Shown here piece after piece: positions 8,466-15,239 of a DNA stretch of 15,239 bases. The translations under genes were made by a program, and so were the position numbers. The DNA lies in NCBI RefSeq assembly GCF_004570345.1, contig NZ_SPQM01000118.1:1-15239 (forward strand), written 5' to 3'. The first letter of the stretch is position 1, and every line of letters starts with the position of its first letter. Under the pieces are notes generated by a model that saw only the letters and a program-made list of their open reading frames with translations, did not search any database and was not told where the DNA came from. Source of the DNA: Blastococcus sp. CT_GayMR20. Its GTDB lineage: Bacteria > Actinomycetota > Actinomycetes > Mycobacteriales > Geodermatophilaceae.

Positions 8466-8482
8466 CCGCCCTCGCAGGGCGG
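8466..8482. terminator. Hairpin in the rlmB / DUF445 convergent gap
   Basis: CCGCCCT, loop CGC, AGGGCGG, a perfect 7-bp stem. A TTCCTGT stretch follows, giving a weak T-bias on the plus-strand side. It is placed to stop both converging transcripts. Confidence 0.55.
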
Positions 8483-8495
8483 CTTCCTGTCGTTC

Positions 8496-8510
8496 CTCGG
8501 GGACCCCGAG
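8496..8510. terminator. Hairpin next to the DUF445 gene stop
   Basis: CTCGGGG, A, CCCCGAG: a 15-base perfect odd palindrome, 11 bases beyond the minus-strand stop at 8522, fit to end the DUF445 mRNA. Confidence 0.45.
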
Positions 8511-8521
8511 GGCCCCGCTCG

Positions 8522-9796
8522 TCACGACAGCAGCTGCGCCACGGTGTAGATCACCAGGCCCGCCAGACCGCCGACGACGGTGCCGTTGACGCGGATCCAC
8601 TGCAGGTCCCGGCCCACCTGCAGCTCGATGCGGCGGCTGGTCTCGTCGGTGTCCCACCGCGCGACGGTGCTGCTGACCAGGTCGGCGAGGTCGCCGGAGA
8701 ACCGCTCCACCAGGTAGCCGGCGATCGAGTGGGTGTGCCGCTGCACCAGCTCGCGCAGCGTCGGGTCGCTCTGCAGCGAGTGGGCCAACTGGGTGATCAT
8801 GCCGGCGACGCGGGTGCGCAGCTCCGACTCCGGATCGGCGGCGGCGGTGAGCACCGCGTTCTTCGCGTTGGTCCACAGGGAGCCCGACCAGGTGCGGACG
8901 GCGGGGTGCTCCAGCAGCTCCTTCTTGAGGTCCTCGACGCGGGCCGCGGTGTCGGGGTCGGTGCGCAGGGCGTGCACGTACACGCGCAGCCGGGCGTCGT
9001 AGGAGCGCCGCAGTTCGTGCCGCGGATCGGCGCCGACCTCCTCGAGGAACCCCTGCAGGCCGGCGAAGACCCGGTCGAACACGCGGTCGTCGACCCAGTC
9101 GGGCACCCAGGCGGGGGAGGCGTCGCCCAGCTGCGCCCGGAACACGAGCCGGTTCTCCTGGAGGAAGCGCGCGAGCAGCCGCAGGGCCGCCGACAGCACC
9201 TCCTGGTGCCGGTCGCCCTCGACCACCAGCTCGAGGACGCGGGCCAGGACCGGCGCCGCCGGCGTCTGGTGCAGCTTGCGGTCGACGATGGCGGCGACGG
9301 CCGGCTCGAGGTCCTCGTCGCGCAGCAGCTGCGTCAGCGCGGTGACCACCGCCGACGCGTCGCCGGCCAGCCGCTCGGCGCGGCCGGGGGCGGTGAGGAA
9401 CCCACCCAGGCGGCTGGGTACGTCGATGGTGGTGAGCTTCTCCTCGACCACGGCCCGGGTGAGGAAGTTCTCCTGCACGAACGTGCCCAGGCTGGCGCCG
9501 ATCTGGTCCTTCTTGCGCGGGATGATCGCCGTGTGCGGGATCGGCAGCCGCAGCGGGTGCCGGAACAGGGCGGTCACGGCGAACCAGTCGGCCAGCGCGC
9601 CGACCATCGAGGCCTCGGCGGTGGCGCGGACGTACCCCACCCAGCTGCCCGCTTCCTCACCCAGGAGCACGCACGCCAGGAAGACGACGGCGGCGACCAG
9701 GAACAGCCCGGTCGCCAACCGCTTCATGCGGGTGAGGTCGCGCGCCCGCTCGGGGTCGTCGAGCGAACCCACGGCGATCGGGCGGGGAGCCGGCAC
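8522..9796 (-). CDS. DUF445 family membrane protein (YjiN-like)
   Basis: A 424-residue protein of the DUF445 family, whose biochemical role is unknown. One transmembrane helix lies at about 27-46 and another at the very end (about 401-423), so a long helical domain is held between two membrane anchors. The family hallmark, GALADWFAVTALFRHP followed by LPIPHTAIIPRKKDQIG, is at residues 66-100. The middle is rich in amphipathic helices with repeated LxxxL and ERL patterns typical of the family. GTG 9796 has no Shine-Dalgarno but lies 7 bases after a TAGGCT -10-like box, which would fit a leaderless mRNA. Met24 is the alternative start and would still precede the first membrane helix. It lies 46 bases downstream of the protease gene's position on the opposite side, in the same direction. 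Confidence 0.88.
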   Translation of the reverse strand: MPAPRPIAVGSLDDPERARDLTRMKRLATGLFLVAAVVFLACVLLGEEAGSWVGYVRATAEASMVGALADWFAVTALFRHPLRLPIPHTAIIPRKKDQIGASLGTFVQENFLTRAVVEEKLTTIDVPSRLGGFLTAPGRAERLAGDASAVVTALTQLLRDEDLEPAVAAIVDRKLHQTPAAPVLARVLELVVEGDRHQEVLSAALRLLARFLQENRLVFRAQLGDASPAWVPDWVDDRVFDRVFAGLQGFLEEVGADPRHELRRSYDARLRVYVHALRTDPDTAARVEDLKKELLEHPAVRTWSGSLWTNAKNAVLTAAADPESELRTRVAGMITQLAHSLQSDPTLRELVQRHTHSIAGYLVERFSGDLADLVSSTVARWDTDETSRRIELQVGRDLQWIRVNGTVVGGLAGLVIYTVAQLLS

Positions 9797-9803
9797 GTTC
9801 CCG

Positions 9804-9809
9804 AGCCTA
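9804..9809 (-). promoter_or_regulatory. Possible leaderless promoter -10 box of the DUF445 gene
   Basis: TAGGCT on the minus strand, 7 bases before GTG 9796. This is the spacing expected if transcription starts at the start codon. No -35 is evident. It lies in the 46-base gap after the protease gene, so read-through from that gene is also possible. Confidence 0.35.
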
Positions 9810-9842
9810 AGGACCCCGCCCGACCGCCGTGCCCCGCGGGCC

Positions 9843-11231
9843 TCAGCTCGTCGAGCCGAGGGTCACCTCGGCGGTGCGCGTGTCGGCGCCCCGCCGGACG
9901 GTGAGGCCGACCTCGTCGCCCGGTGCGTTGCTCCGCACCGCTGCGGTGAGTTCCGTCGAGGTCGTCACCGGGCGGTCGTCCACCGCGGTGATGACGTCAC
10001 CCGCCTGGATCCCTGCGTCGGCGGCAGCGCTGCCGGGCTCCACCGTGACCACCTCCGCGCCCGTTCCCACGTCGGGGTTCCGGTCGTCGGCCGCGGTCCG
10101 TGCGCTCACCCCCAGGAACGCCCTCGTGGCCGAGCCGTCCTGGATGATCTCCTCGGCGATGCGCTGGGCGTGGTTGCCGGGGATCGCGAATCCCACTCCG
10201 ATGTTGCCGCTCTGCGACTGGCCCCCGGGCACCCCGGAAGCCACCGTGGCGATCGCGGTGTTGATCCCGATGACCTCGCCGGCACCGTTGACGAGGGCGC
10301 CACCGGAGTTGCCGGGGTTGATCGCCGCGTCGGTCTGGAGAGCGTCGATCGCCGTCGCGTCGTCCGCCGTGGAGCCCAGCGCGACGGCGCGGTTGGTGGC
10401 GCTGATGATCCCGTCGGTGACGGTGTTCGACAGCCCCAGCGGGGCGCCGATGGCGACGGCGACGTCACCGACCTGGACCTCCGAGGAGTCCGCGAAGGTC
10501 GCGGGCGTCAGCCCCTCGGCGCCGTCCAGCCGGACGACGGCCAGGTCGGAGGCGGGGTCCGTGCCGACGAGCGAGGCGTCGTAGAGCGTCCCGTCCGACG
10601 TGCGCACCTGCACGGCCCCCCCGTCGCCGGCCTCGGCGACGACGTGGTTGTTGGTCAGGACGTAGCCGTCGTCGGTCAGGACGACACCCGAGCCGCTGCC
10701 CGAACTGTTGCTGCTGGCGACGTAGATGGTCACCACGCTCGGTGCGGCCTTCGCGGCCGCCGCGGTGGCGGTGGTCGCCGACTCCGGGTTCTGGATGACG
10801 ACGCTCTGCGCCGCGGCGCTGCTGCCGCCCACGGTCGCCGGGTCGTCGAGCAGGGTGACCACCCCCGCCCCGGCGCCTCCGCCGACGAGCGCGCCGACGA
10901 CGAGGCCGGCGACACCGAGACGCAGCCGCCCGGCGCGCCGAGGCGCGGGAGCGACGGCCGCCGGGGCGACCTCCTGCGCAAGGCCCGGGTGGCCGCCGTA
11001 CCCGGGGTAGGTCGGAGCGGCCGGTGCCTGCGGGGGCGCCCAGGCGTACTGCTGGCCCGTCGGGCGGGCGTACGGGTCGGTGCCTGGCGGGCTCGGGGAG
11101 GAGGACGCCTCCGGGCGGGCCGTGGTGGCGCCGGTGGCCGGCTCCGCGGAGCCGTGCTCGGGCGGGTTCCCGCCGGGGTTCGTGTCGGAGGGGCCGCGCT
11201 CGGCACCCGGCCCGTATCCGTGTTCGCTCAC
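9843..11231 (-). CDS. HtrA/DegP-like serine protease with PDZ domain, membrane-anchored
   Basis: A 462-residue S1C protease expected to degrade or process misfolded proteins outside the membrane. Residues 1-100 form a Pro/Gly/Ser/Thr-rich cytoplasmic region. One transmembrane helix lies at about 102-128. The trypsin-like domain carries the triad His196 (TNNHVV), Asp229 (DPASDLAVVRL) and Ser309 (INPGNSGGAL). A PDZ domain occupies about 372-458, with AFLGVSA, PGSAAADAGIQAGDVI and the final Val/Leu strands. It resembles mycobacterial PepD (Rv0983)-type proteins in layout; orthology is not claimed. GTG 11231 is chosen because GGGAGGA lies 8 bases upstream; the frame is open 15 codons further with no supporting site. 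The universal stress gene lies 134 bases upstream on the same strand. Confidence 0.93.
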   Translation of the reverse strand: MSEHGYGPGAERGPSDTNPGGNPPEHGSAEPATGATTARPEASSSPSPPGTDPYARPTGQQYAWAPPQAPAAPTYPGYGGHPGLAQEVAPAAVAPAPRRAGRLRLGVAGLVVGALVGGGAGAGVVTLLDDPATVGGSSAAAQSVVIQNPESATTATAAAAKAAPSVVTIYVASSNSSGSGSGVVLTDDGYVLTNNHVVAEAGDGGAVQVRTSDGTLYDASLVGTDPASDLAVVRLDGAEGLTPATFADSSEVQVGDVAVAIGAPLGLSNTVTDGIISATNRAVALGSTADDATAIDALQTDAAINPGNSGGALVNGAGEVIGINTAIATVASGVPGGQSQSGNIGVGFAIPGNHAQRIAEEIIQDGSATRAFLGVSARTAADDRNPDVGTGAEVVTVEPGSAAADAGIQAGDVITAVDDRPVTTSTELTAAVRSNAPGDEVGLTVRRGADTRTAEVTLGSTS

Positions 11232-11239
11232 TGCTCTCG

Positions 11240-11246
11240 TCCTCCC
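11240..11246 (-). promoter_or_regulatory. Ribosome binding site of the HtrA-like protease
   Basis: GGGAGGA on the minus strand, 8 bases before GTG 11231. It supports this start over the upstream ATG at 11276. Confidence 0.65.
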
Positions 11247-11365
11247 AGCGCTCGGCCGTCCGGCCCGGCGATGCACCTACTGTGCGTCGCCGCGCTGTCC
11301 TGCTGCTGGAGGCGGCCTGTGATTTTCCTGGACGCGGGGGAGGAGGATGGACGCGAGCGGCTCGT

Positions 11366-12292
11366 TCAGCCGAGCGCGACGATCTCCTCGCGCGGGTCCA
11401 GCTCCGACCGGTGCGCCCGGGGGATCAGCGCCATCGGCGACGTGCAGTGCCGGAGCAGCCAGCGGTGCGGGCCGTCCATCGACCGGTGCAGCAGATTGCC
11501 GTGGCCGGCGCTGATGACCAGCAGCGGGGAGGGGCACGTCTCCCCCAGCAGCTGCTCGGCCCGCGCCGATGGCAGATCGCTGCGCTGCACGTCGAGGCCT
11601 GGATGGCGCCGTCCCCACTCGTCGGGGTCGTCCACCCAGCTGTCGGGGGCGGCGTGCCGGGTGGCACGGGTCTGCAGGACCGACAGGGGGACGCGGAGCC
11701 GCTCGGCCTCGGTGGCCGCGAAGTCGGCCACGGCCTCGTCGTCGGCGCGGTCGCCGACACCGAGGACCGCGACGACGGGCCGACCGGCGGGCTCGGTGCG
11801 GCGGCGCGGCACCACGACCACCGGCCGCGGCGACCGTGCCGCGACCTTCATCGCCACGGTGGCGAGCACCATCTCGTCTGCTGCGCCGGTCGCCGAGCTG
11901 CCGAGGACGACGAGCTGGCTGTCCCCGGCGGCGCGCACCAGTGAGGTCGTCGGGTCGTCGGGGACCACCTCGGTGACCGCGGGGACGTCGGACGCGGTGT
12001 GCCGGGCGACGGTGTACGCCTGCGCGGTGATCCGTCGCGCGCGGTGCATCTCCGCCGACGGTCCGCCGGTCGTCCCCTTGCGGCCGAGGTAGGTCGCCGC
12101 GTGCAGGATCCGCAGCGGTGCATCACGCCGGGCCGCCTCCTGGGCGGCCCAGCGCACCGCGTTCAGGCCGACTTCCGACCCGTCGACCCCGACGACGACC
12201 TCCCGGACCGGCGGGCCGGCCGATCCCGTCCGCGGTTCCTCGCGGACGTCCACGGAGTGGTCGGTCACGGCCTGGGGGGTCGAGGCGGTCAC
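11366..12292 (-). CDS. Universal stress protein, tandem UspA domains
   Basis: A 308-residue cytosolic protein with two Usp folds. Domain 1 (about 31-161) starts with REVVVGVDGSEVGLNAVRWA and ends SPRPVVVVP. Domain 2 (about 171-298) starts with RPVVAVLGVGDR and is more divergent, ending TSPMALIPRA. The usual ATP-binding G-2x-G-9x-G-S/T signature is degenerate in domain 1 (GSSATGAADEMVLATVAMK) and not seen in domain 2 (LLVISAGHGNLLHRSM), so ATP binding is doubtful. Such proteins accumulate under dormancy, hypoxia or stress in actinobacteria; the exact role here is unknown. GTG 12292 has GGAGGT 4 bases upstream. The gene is divergent from the membrane-protein gene at 12437 across 144 bases, and precedes the protease gene on the same strand. 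Confidence 0.88.
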   Translation of the reverse strand: MTASTPQAVTDHSVDVREEPRTGSAGPPVREVVVGVDGSEVGLNAVRWAAQEAARRDAPLRILHAATYLGRKGTTGGPSAEMHRARRITAQAYTVARHTASDVPAVTEVVPDDPTTSLVRAAGDSQLVVLGSSATGAADEMVLATVAMKVAARSPRPVVVVPRRRTEPAGRPVVAVLGVGDRADDEAVADFAATEAERLRVPLSVLQTRATRHAAPDSWVDDPDEWGRRHPGLDVQRSDLPSARAEQLLGETCPSPLLVISAGHGNLLHRSMDGPHRWLLRHCTSPMALIPRAHRSELDPREEIVALG

Positions 12293-12296
12293 GGAT

Positions 12297-12302
12297 ACCT
12301 CC
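12297..12302 (-). promoter_or_regulatory. Ribosome binding site of the universal stress gene
   Basis: GGAGGT on the minus strand, 4 bases before GTG 12292. The spacing is shorter than usual, but the match is complete. Confidence 0.55.
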
Positions 12303-12424
12303 GGCGGGCAGATGGGTCGTGCCGCCGTCCAGCCTCCTCGCCCGGAGTGGCGGAGGGAAGACCCGCCGACACCGTGTGCAAGCGAGTGCCCACGGGGGTA
12401 GGGGAGGGGCCCTTCCCGCGATCC

Positions 12425-12430
12425 AGGAGG
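12425..12430 (+). promoter_or_regulatory. Ribosome binding site of the 12437 membrane-protein gene
   Basis: AGGAGG, 6 bases before GTG 12437. It decides this start within a longer open frame. Confidence 0.65.
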
Positions 12431-12436
12431 CCGCAC

Positions 12437-13165
12437 GTGCCCGTCCGCCGTCCGCTCGCCCGTGTCCTCCTGTGGTCCGGAGCGCTCGGCGCAGGCGCCC
12501 TCGGGGTTCTCGGCGGGCTGTCGCTGCGTGGACCCGGACTGGTGGCCGTGGGTCTCGCCGCGACGCTGGCGGCGTGCACGGCCGCGGGGATCGCTCGGGA
12601 GTCCAGCCGCCGGGACCGGCGGACGACGGTCGAGGCCGCCGTCCACGCGTCGGCCTGGACCGTCGGAGCGCTCCTCGTCCTGTCCGGGATCGCGGCACTC
12701 GCCGGCGGTGGCGTCGCCGCCCTCGTCGTCGGGGCCGTGCTGGCCGGCTGGCTGGTCCGGTCGGCCCTGCGTGCCCGGCCCGGCACCGCCGCGACGCCGT
12801 CGGTGTCCCCGTCGCCCGGCGGGGCAGGAGTGCTGTTCCTGCCCGTTCCCCCGCCGGAGATCCCCGGGTTCTCCGCGAGACCCCGCTCCGCGGGAACGCC
12901 GCTGCCGGTCTGGACGCTGGCGACCCCGGCACTGGGCCAGGACTGGCTGGACACCACGGCGGCCCTGGCCGGCCCGCTGAGCCCGGCGGAGCGCGAGTCC
13001 CTCGTCCATCGTCGCGAGCAGGTCCTGGACGAACTGGAGCGCCGGGACCCCGAGGGCTTCGCGCACTGGCTGGCCGTGGGCCCCGATCGTGGCGGCGACC
13101 CGGCCGACTACGTCCGCGGCGGACCGGTCCACGACGGCCCGGCCGCGGACACCGACGCCGCCTGA
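12437..13165 (+). CDS. Small membrane protein of unknown function
   Basis: A 242-residue protein I do not recognise. The N-terminal half is hydrophobic: probable membrane helices at about 11-31, 34-52, 72-88 and 90-110, with a basic loop ESSRRDRR between helices 2 and 3. After residue 112 it turns soluble: a Pro/Ser linker, a Pro-rich segment (FLPVPPPEIPGFSARP), TLATPALGQDWLDTTAAL and a charged helix with LSPAERESLVHRREQVLDELERRDP, then FAHWLAVGPDRGGDPADYVRGGP. The charged helix could mediate protein contact. The C-terminal part resembles short conserved actinobacterial tails by style only; no function is claimed. A histidine phosphatase remnant begins 5 bases after the stop, so the two were probably an operon. 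Confidence 0.75.
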   Translation: MPVRRPLARVLLWSGALGAGALGVLGGLSLRGPGLVAVGLAATLAACTAAGIARESSRRDRRTTVEAAVHASAWTVGALLVLSGIAALAGGGVAALVVGAVLAGWLVRSALRARPGTAATPSVSPSPGGAGVLFLPVPPPEIPGFSARPRSAGTPLPVWTLATPALGQDWLDTTAALAGPLSPAERESLVHRREQVLDELERRDPEGFAHWLAVGPDRGGDPADYVRGGPVHDGPAADTDAA

Positions 13166-13170
13166 GCGCG

Positions 13171-13536
13171 GTGGCCGCAAGGCTCTACCTCGTCCGTCAC
13201 GCCGAAGCCGTCGGTCAGGAGGACATCGACCCCGGGCTGTCGGATCGAGGGCGGGCGCAGGCTCAGGCCCTGGGCGGCCGTCTGGCATCGGTCCGGCCGG
13301 CCGGCATCCTGCCCGGTCCGCGTCGACGAGCGGCCGAGACCGCGCGTATCGGGAGCGGTTCCGGGACCGGCTGGACGGCGTCCCGCTCGACGAGCGCGAC
13401 CAGGAGGGCCAGCACTCATCCGACGTGGCGCTGGCTCCGGCTCGCCTCGGCGAATGCGAGCCTGACGATCCTCCGCTGGGACGGCGGCGAGCCCGGTGCG
13501 CTCGTCAGCTTCGACGACACGGGCCATCTCGCCTGA
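13171..13536 (+). pseudogene. Decayed histidine phosphatase (phosphoglycerate mutase-like)
   Basis: The open frame of 121 codons starts with a clear histidine phosphatase N-terminus: LYLVRHAEAVGQ with the catalytic RH, then DPGLSDRGRAQAQALGGRL and PRRRAAETAR. After 13345 the frame yields low-complexity Ser/Thr/Arg, while the +2 frame over 13347-13410 reads YRERFRDRLDGVPLDERDQEG, the expected middle of the family. From about 13422 the first frame recovers a family-like C-terminus, WRWLRLASANASLTILRWDGG and ALVSFDDTGHLA, then stops. Two deletions, the first shifting the frame and the second restoring it, explain this. The usual length is about 190-220 residues. The second catalytic histidine (a THN-type motif) falls in the missing part, so the product would be inactive. 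Sequencing or assembly errors are possible but would have to remove large blocks twice. Confidence 0.75.
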
Positions 13537-13558
13537 TCGTGGCCGCCGGCGGTGTCCC

Positions 13559-13564
13559 TATCCT
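13559..13564 (+). promoter_or_regulatory. Possible -10 box for tRNA-Thr
   Basis: TATCCT, 26 bases before the tRNA, in the 54-base gap after the phosphatase remnant. No -35 match is clear. Confidence 0.4.
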
Positions 13565-13590
13565 TGGGTCCGGGATCGTTCTCGTGTCCC

Positions 13591-13663
13591 GCCGACGTGG
13601 CGCAATTGGTAGCGCACCCGACTTGTAATCGGGCGGTTAGGGGTTCAAGTCCCCTCGTCGGCT
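13591..13663 (+). tRNA. tRNA-Thr, anticodon TGT
   Basis: A complete 73-base cloverleaf. The acceptor stem GCCGACG pairs with CGTCGGC, the D stem is GCGC/GCGC with loop AATTGGTA, and the anticodon stem CCCGA/TCGGG encloses loop CTTGTAA (anticodon TGT, reading ACA). The variable loop is five bases, and the T stem AGGGG/CCCCT encloses loop TTCAAGT. The discriminator base is T. CCA is not encoded. All stems are perfectly paired. Confidence 0.97.
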
Positions 13664-13732
13664 CTCCGATCGACCGGCCTCCGGGGCGAAAGGACCTGGA
13701 CGCCGTCCCGCGGCGCGCGGCAGGATGTCCCG

Positions 13733-15239
13733 GTGATCGGGGTGGCGGGGGTCCCCTACATCGGGCGGGCTGACCACCGTGCCGCCGTCGCGGCCGCCTT
13801 CGCCGAGCCCGGGCACGTCATCCTGATCTGCGGTGAGGCCGGCGTCGGCAAGTCCTCCCTCGTCGCCGCTGCCCGGGCCGGCGCGGCGACCGAGGTCGTC
13901 GAGGGCTCCTGTCTCCAGCTGGCCGGCCAGCCACTGCCCCTGGCCGCGCTCGAGCAGATCTTCTACGCCCGGGGAGGCTGGCCCGACTCGGCCGACGGCG
14001 CCGAGCAGCAGTCGGCCGAGCAGCGCCTCAAGGCGATCCGTCAGTGGGCCGACGCCCTGGCCCCCGCCGGTTCGCCGACGACGCTCACCCTCGTCGTCGA
14101 CGACCTGCACTGGGCCGACGAGACCACCTGCGACTTCCTCGTCTACCTGGCCTCGACCGCGGCCCGCCGCCGCATCAGCCTGGTCATCACCATGCGCAAC
14201 GACGAGGCGCCCCGCGTGGGCCGGGTCCAGCAGGCGTGCGGCGACCTCGCCCGGCTGCCGGGCGCCACCAACGTCGAACTGGAGCGGCTGACCCGGCAGG
14301 AGTGCGGCGAGCTCGTCGCCGTCCTCACCGGTGCGACGGACGTGGACGCCGACGCCTGGTACGAGCGCTCGCAGGGCAACCCGTACCTGCTCGGCGAGCT
14401 CGTCAAGGACCCCGGCGCACGCCGGGTGAAGGACGTCCTGCTGTCCCGCGTCCAGGCCCTGGGCGCCGACGCCGCGGAGCTGGTCCGCCTCGCCGCCGTC
14501 TTCGGCCTGTGGGTGCCCGACGACCAGCTGCACTCCGCGTCGGTGCTGCCCGACGACCGCTACGCCGCCGCCGTCCGGGAGGCCGTCGACGTGGGGGTCT
14601 TCGTCGTCGAGGGCGTCGACTACACGTTCCGCCACGCCCTGATGTGCGAGGCGGTCCTCTCCCAGCTGCTGCCCATGGAGCGCCGCAAGCTGCACGAGCG
14701 GGCCGCCCGCGCGATGGCCGAGGACCCGGGGGACGACCTCTCCACGGCGGTGGCGGTCAGCGTGCACTGGGAGGCGGCCGGCCGGCCCGCCGAGGCGGCG
14801 GCCTGGGGCCTGCGGGCCGCCCGCAAGGCCCGACGGCTCAACGCCTACGCCGAGTCCTGGGGCCACTACCGGCGGGTGCTCGACGTCGCCCGGCGCGGTG
14901 CGGACGGGGGCCCGGAGCTCGACCTCGTGCTGGAGGCCGCCGGTGTCGCGCGGCTGGGCGGTGACCCGACCACCGCCGCAGGGCTGCTGGAGGAGGCGCT
15001 GCGCCGCGATCCCGTCCGGGGTGCGGAGCGGGCCACCGCCCTGGAGCGGCTGGGCTGCTACCTCTGGGAGGCCGGGCAGACGGAGCGCAGCCGGGCCGCC
15101 TACGCCGAGGCCGCCGACGCGCTCGCTGCCGGCAGAGGACGACCGGGAGACGCGGAATGGCGGACAACTACATCGCGGAACTGCACTTCGGTGCACCGAA
15201 GATCGACGAGGAGGCCTTCGTCGCCCCGACCGCGGTGGT
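13733..15239 (+). CDS. LuxR/MalT-type large ATPase regulator, N-terminal half, 3' end broken or shifted
   Basis: The frame opens at GTG 13733 (AGGA 7 bases upstream); GTG 13742, giving VAGVPYIGRAD, is an equally good start. The AAA_16-type STAND ATPase module has Walker A GEAGVGKSS (about 34-42) and Walker B LTLVVDDLHWAD (118-129), then RLTRQECGELVAVLTG, YERSQGNPYLLGELV, and a winged-helix/TPR-like region with FRHALMCEAVLSQLLP and ERLGCYLWEAGQTERSRAAYAEAADALA. Regulators of this type are usually about 900 residues and end in a LuxR helix-turn-helix, not seen here. After about 15125 the frame reads shadow-like (GRGRPGDAEWRTTTSRN), while the next frame gives LPAEDDRETR, plausible as its continuation. 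The frame has no stop before the window end. A frameshift, a truncation or a chimeric junction is likely. Confidence 0.75.
   Translation, partial: MIGVAGVPYIGRADHRAAVAAAFAEPGHVILICGEAGVGKSSLVAAARAGAATEVVEGSCLQLAGQPLPLAALEQIFYARGGWPDSADGAEQQSAEQRLKAIRQWADALAPAGSPTTLTLVVDDLHWADETTCDFLVYLASTAARRRISLVITMRNDEAPRVGRVQQACGDLARLPGATNVELERLTRQECGELVAVLTGATDVDADAWYERSQGNPYLLGELVKDPGARRVKDVLLSRVQALGADAAELVRLAAVFGLWVPDDQLHSASVLPDDRYAAAVREAVDVGVFVVEGVDYTFRHALMCEAVLSQLLPMERRKLHERAARAMAEDPGDDLSTAVAVSVHWEAAGRPAEAAAWGLRAARKARRLNAYAESWGHYRRVLDVARRGADGGPELDLVLEAAGVARLGGDPTTAAGLLEEALRRDPVRGAERATALERLGCYLWEAGQTERSRAAYAEAADALAAGRGRPGDAEWRTTTSRNCTSVHRRSTRRPSSPRPRW
15157..15239 (+). CDS. Gamma-carbonic-anhydrase-like (left-handed beta-helix) protein, 5' end only
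   Basis: ATG 15157, with GGGAGA at 15144-15149, opens a frame reading MADNYIAELHF, GAPKIDEEAFVAPTAVV to the window end. The PxIDxxAFVAPxAVV pattern is the start of gamma-carbonic anhydrase-family and related hexapeptide-repeat proteins. Only 27 residues are visible; the zinc-binding histidines lie beyond the window, so carbonic anhydrase activity is not shown. It begins inside the still-open ATPase frame. Confidence 0.55.
   Translation, partial: MADNYIAELHFGAPKIDEEAFVAPTAV

Noticed and set aside
9276..12092. A very long open frame (over 900 codons) on the plus strand across the DUF445, protease and stress genes
   Set aside because: It is antisense to three well-supported minus-strand genes, has Arg/Ser/Pro-rich shadow composition and no domain. 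High GC leaves such frames open by chance.
13591..13663. tRNA-Thr as an attachment site for an integrated element
   Set aside because: No integrase gene and no second copy of the tRNA 3' end were found in the window.
13637..15196. A 519-codon minus-strand open frame at the right end
   Set aside because: It is antisense to the ATPase with its clear Walker motifs; its Gly/Asp/Val-rich translation has no recognisable domain.

Overview
The window is very GC-rich and densely coded on both strands, with many GTG starts and overlapping stop/start codons. It reads as chromosomal DNA of an actinobacterium. The order radA - lpqE / carD - ispD - ispF - cysS - rlmB is the same as the Mycobacterium tuberculosis neighbourhood Rv3585-Rv3579c (recalled, not searched). 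Protein flavour suggests a Geodermatophilaceae/Frankiales-type organism, but that family assignment is inference. No gene-free stretch exceeds about 210 bases; the largest gap is 1526-1729, between lpqE and the sigma-factor gene.

Layout. 1-851: radA on the minus strand, intact for about 243 codons and then broken at an inversion point near position 123-129; beyond it a later piece of radA lies on the plus strand. 914-1525 (minus): LpqE-type lipoprotein. 1730-3318 (plus): a sigma-70 family (ECF-like) factor overlapping by ATGA a membrane protein that looks like its regulator and ends in a Gly/Asn repeat. 3357-4214 (minus): UbiA-family prenyltransferase. 4336-8399 (plus): carD, ispD, ispF, cysS and rlmB; ispD through rlmB are joined by 1-4 base stop/start overlaps. 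8400-8521: a hairpin-rich convergent gap. 8522-12292 (minus): DUF445 membrane protein, HtrA-like PDZ serine protease and a universal stress protein. 12437-13536 (plus): a small membrane protein followed by a decayed histidine phosphatase. 13591-13663: tRNA-Thr(TGT). 13733 to the end: N-terminal half of a large ATPase regulator, whose family-like sequence stops near 15125, then the first 27 codons of a gamma-carbonic-anhydrase-like gene in another frame.

How the parts fit together. CarD (RNA polymerase-binding), IspD/IspF (MEP isoprenoid pathway), CysS (Cys-tRNA synthesis) and RlmB (rRNA methylation) form a housekeeping block. A UbiA prenyltransferase, which would consume isoprenoid diphosphates, sits divergently just upstream. 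RadA is a DNA-repair ATPase, and its upstream region matches the mycobacterial RecA-independent DNA-damage promoter, placed for a leaderless transcript. The sigma factor/membrane protein pair sits between lpqE and carD, which are adjacent in M. tuberculosis, and is the least explained functional unit here. The minus-strand block is envelope and stress related.

Both ends of the window look rearranged: an inverted radA piece on the left and an abrupt change of gene and frame on the right. If the window is a whole contig, chimeric ends are the simplest explanation. True rearrangement is possible and cannot be decided from this sequence alone.
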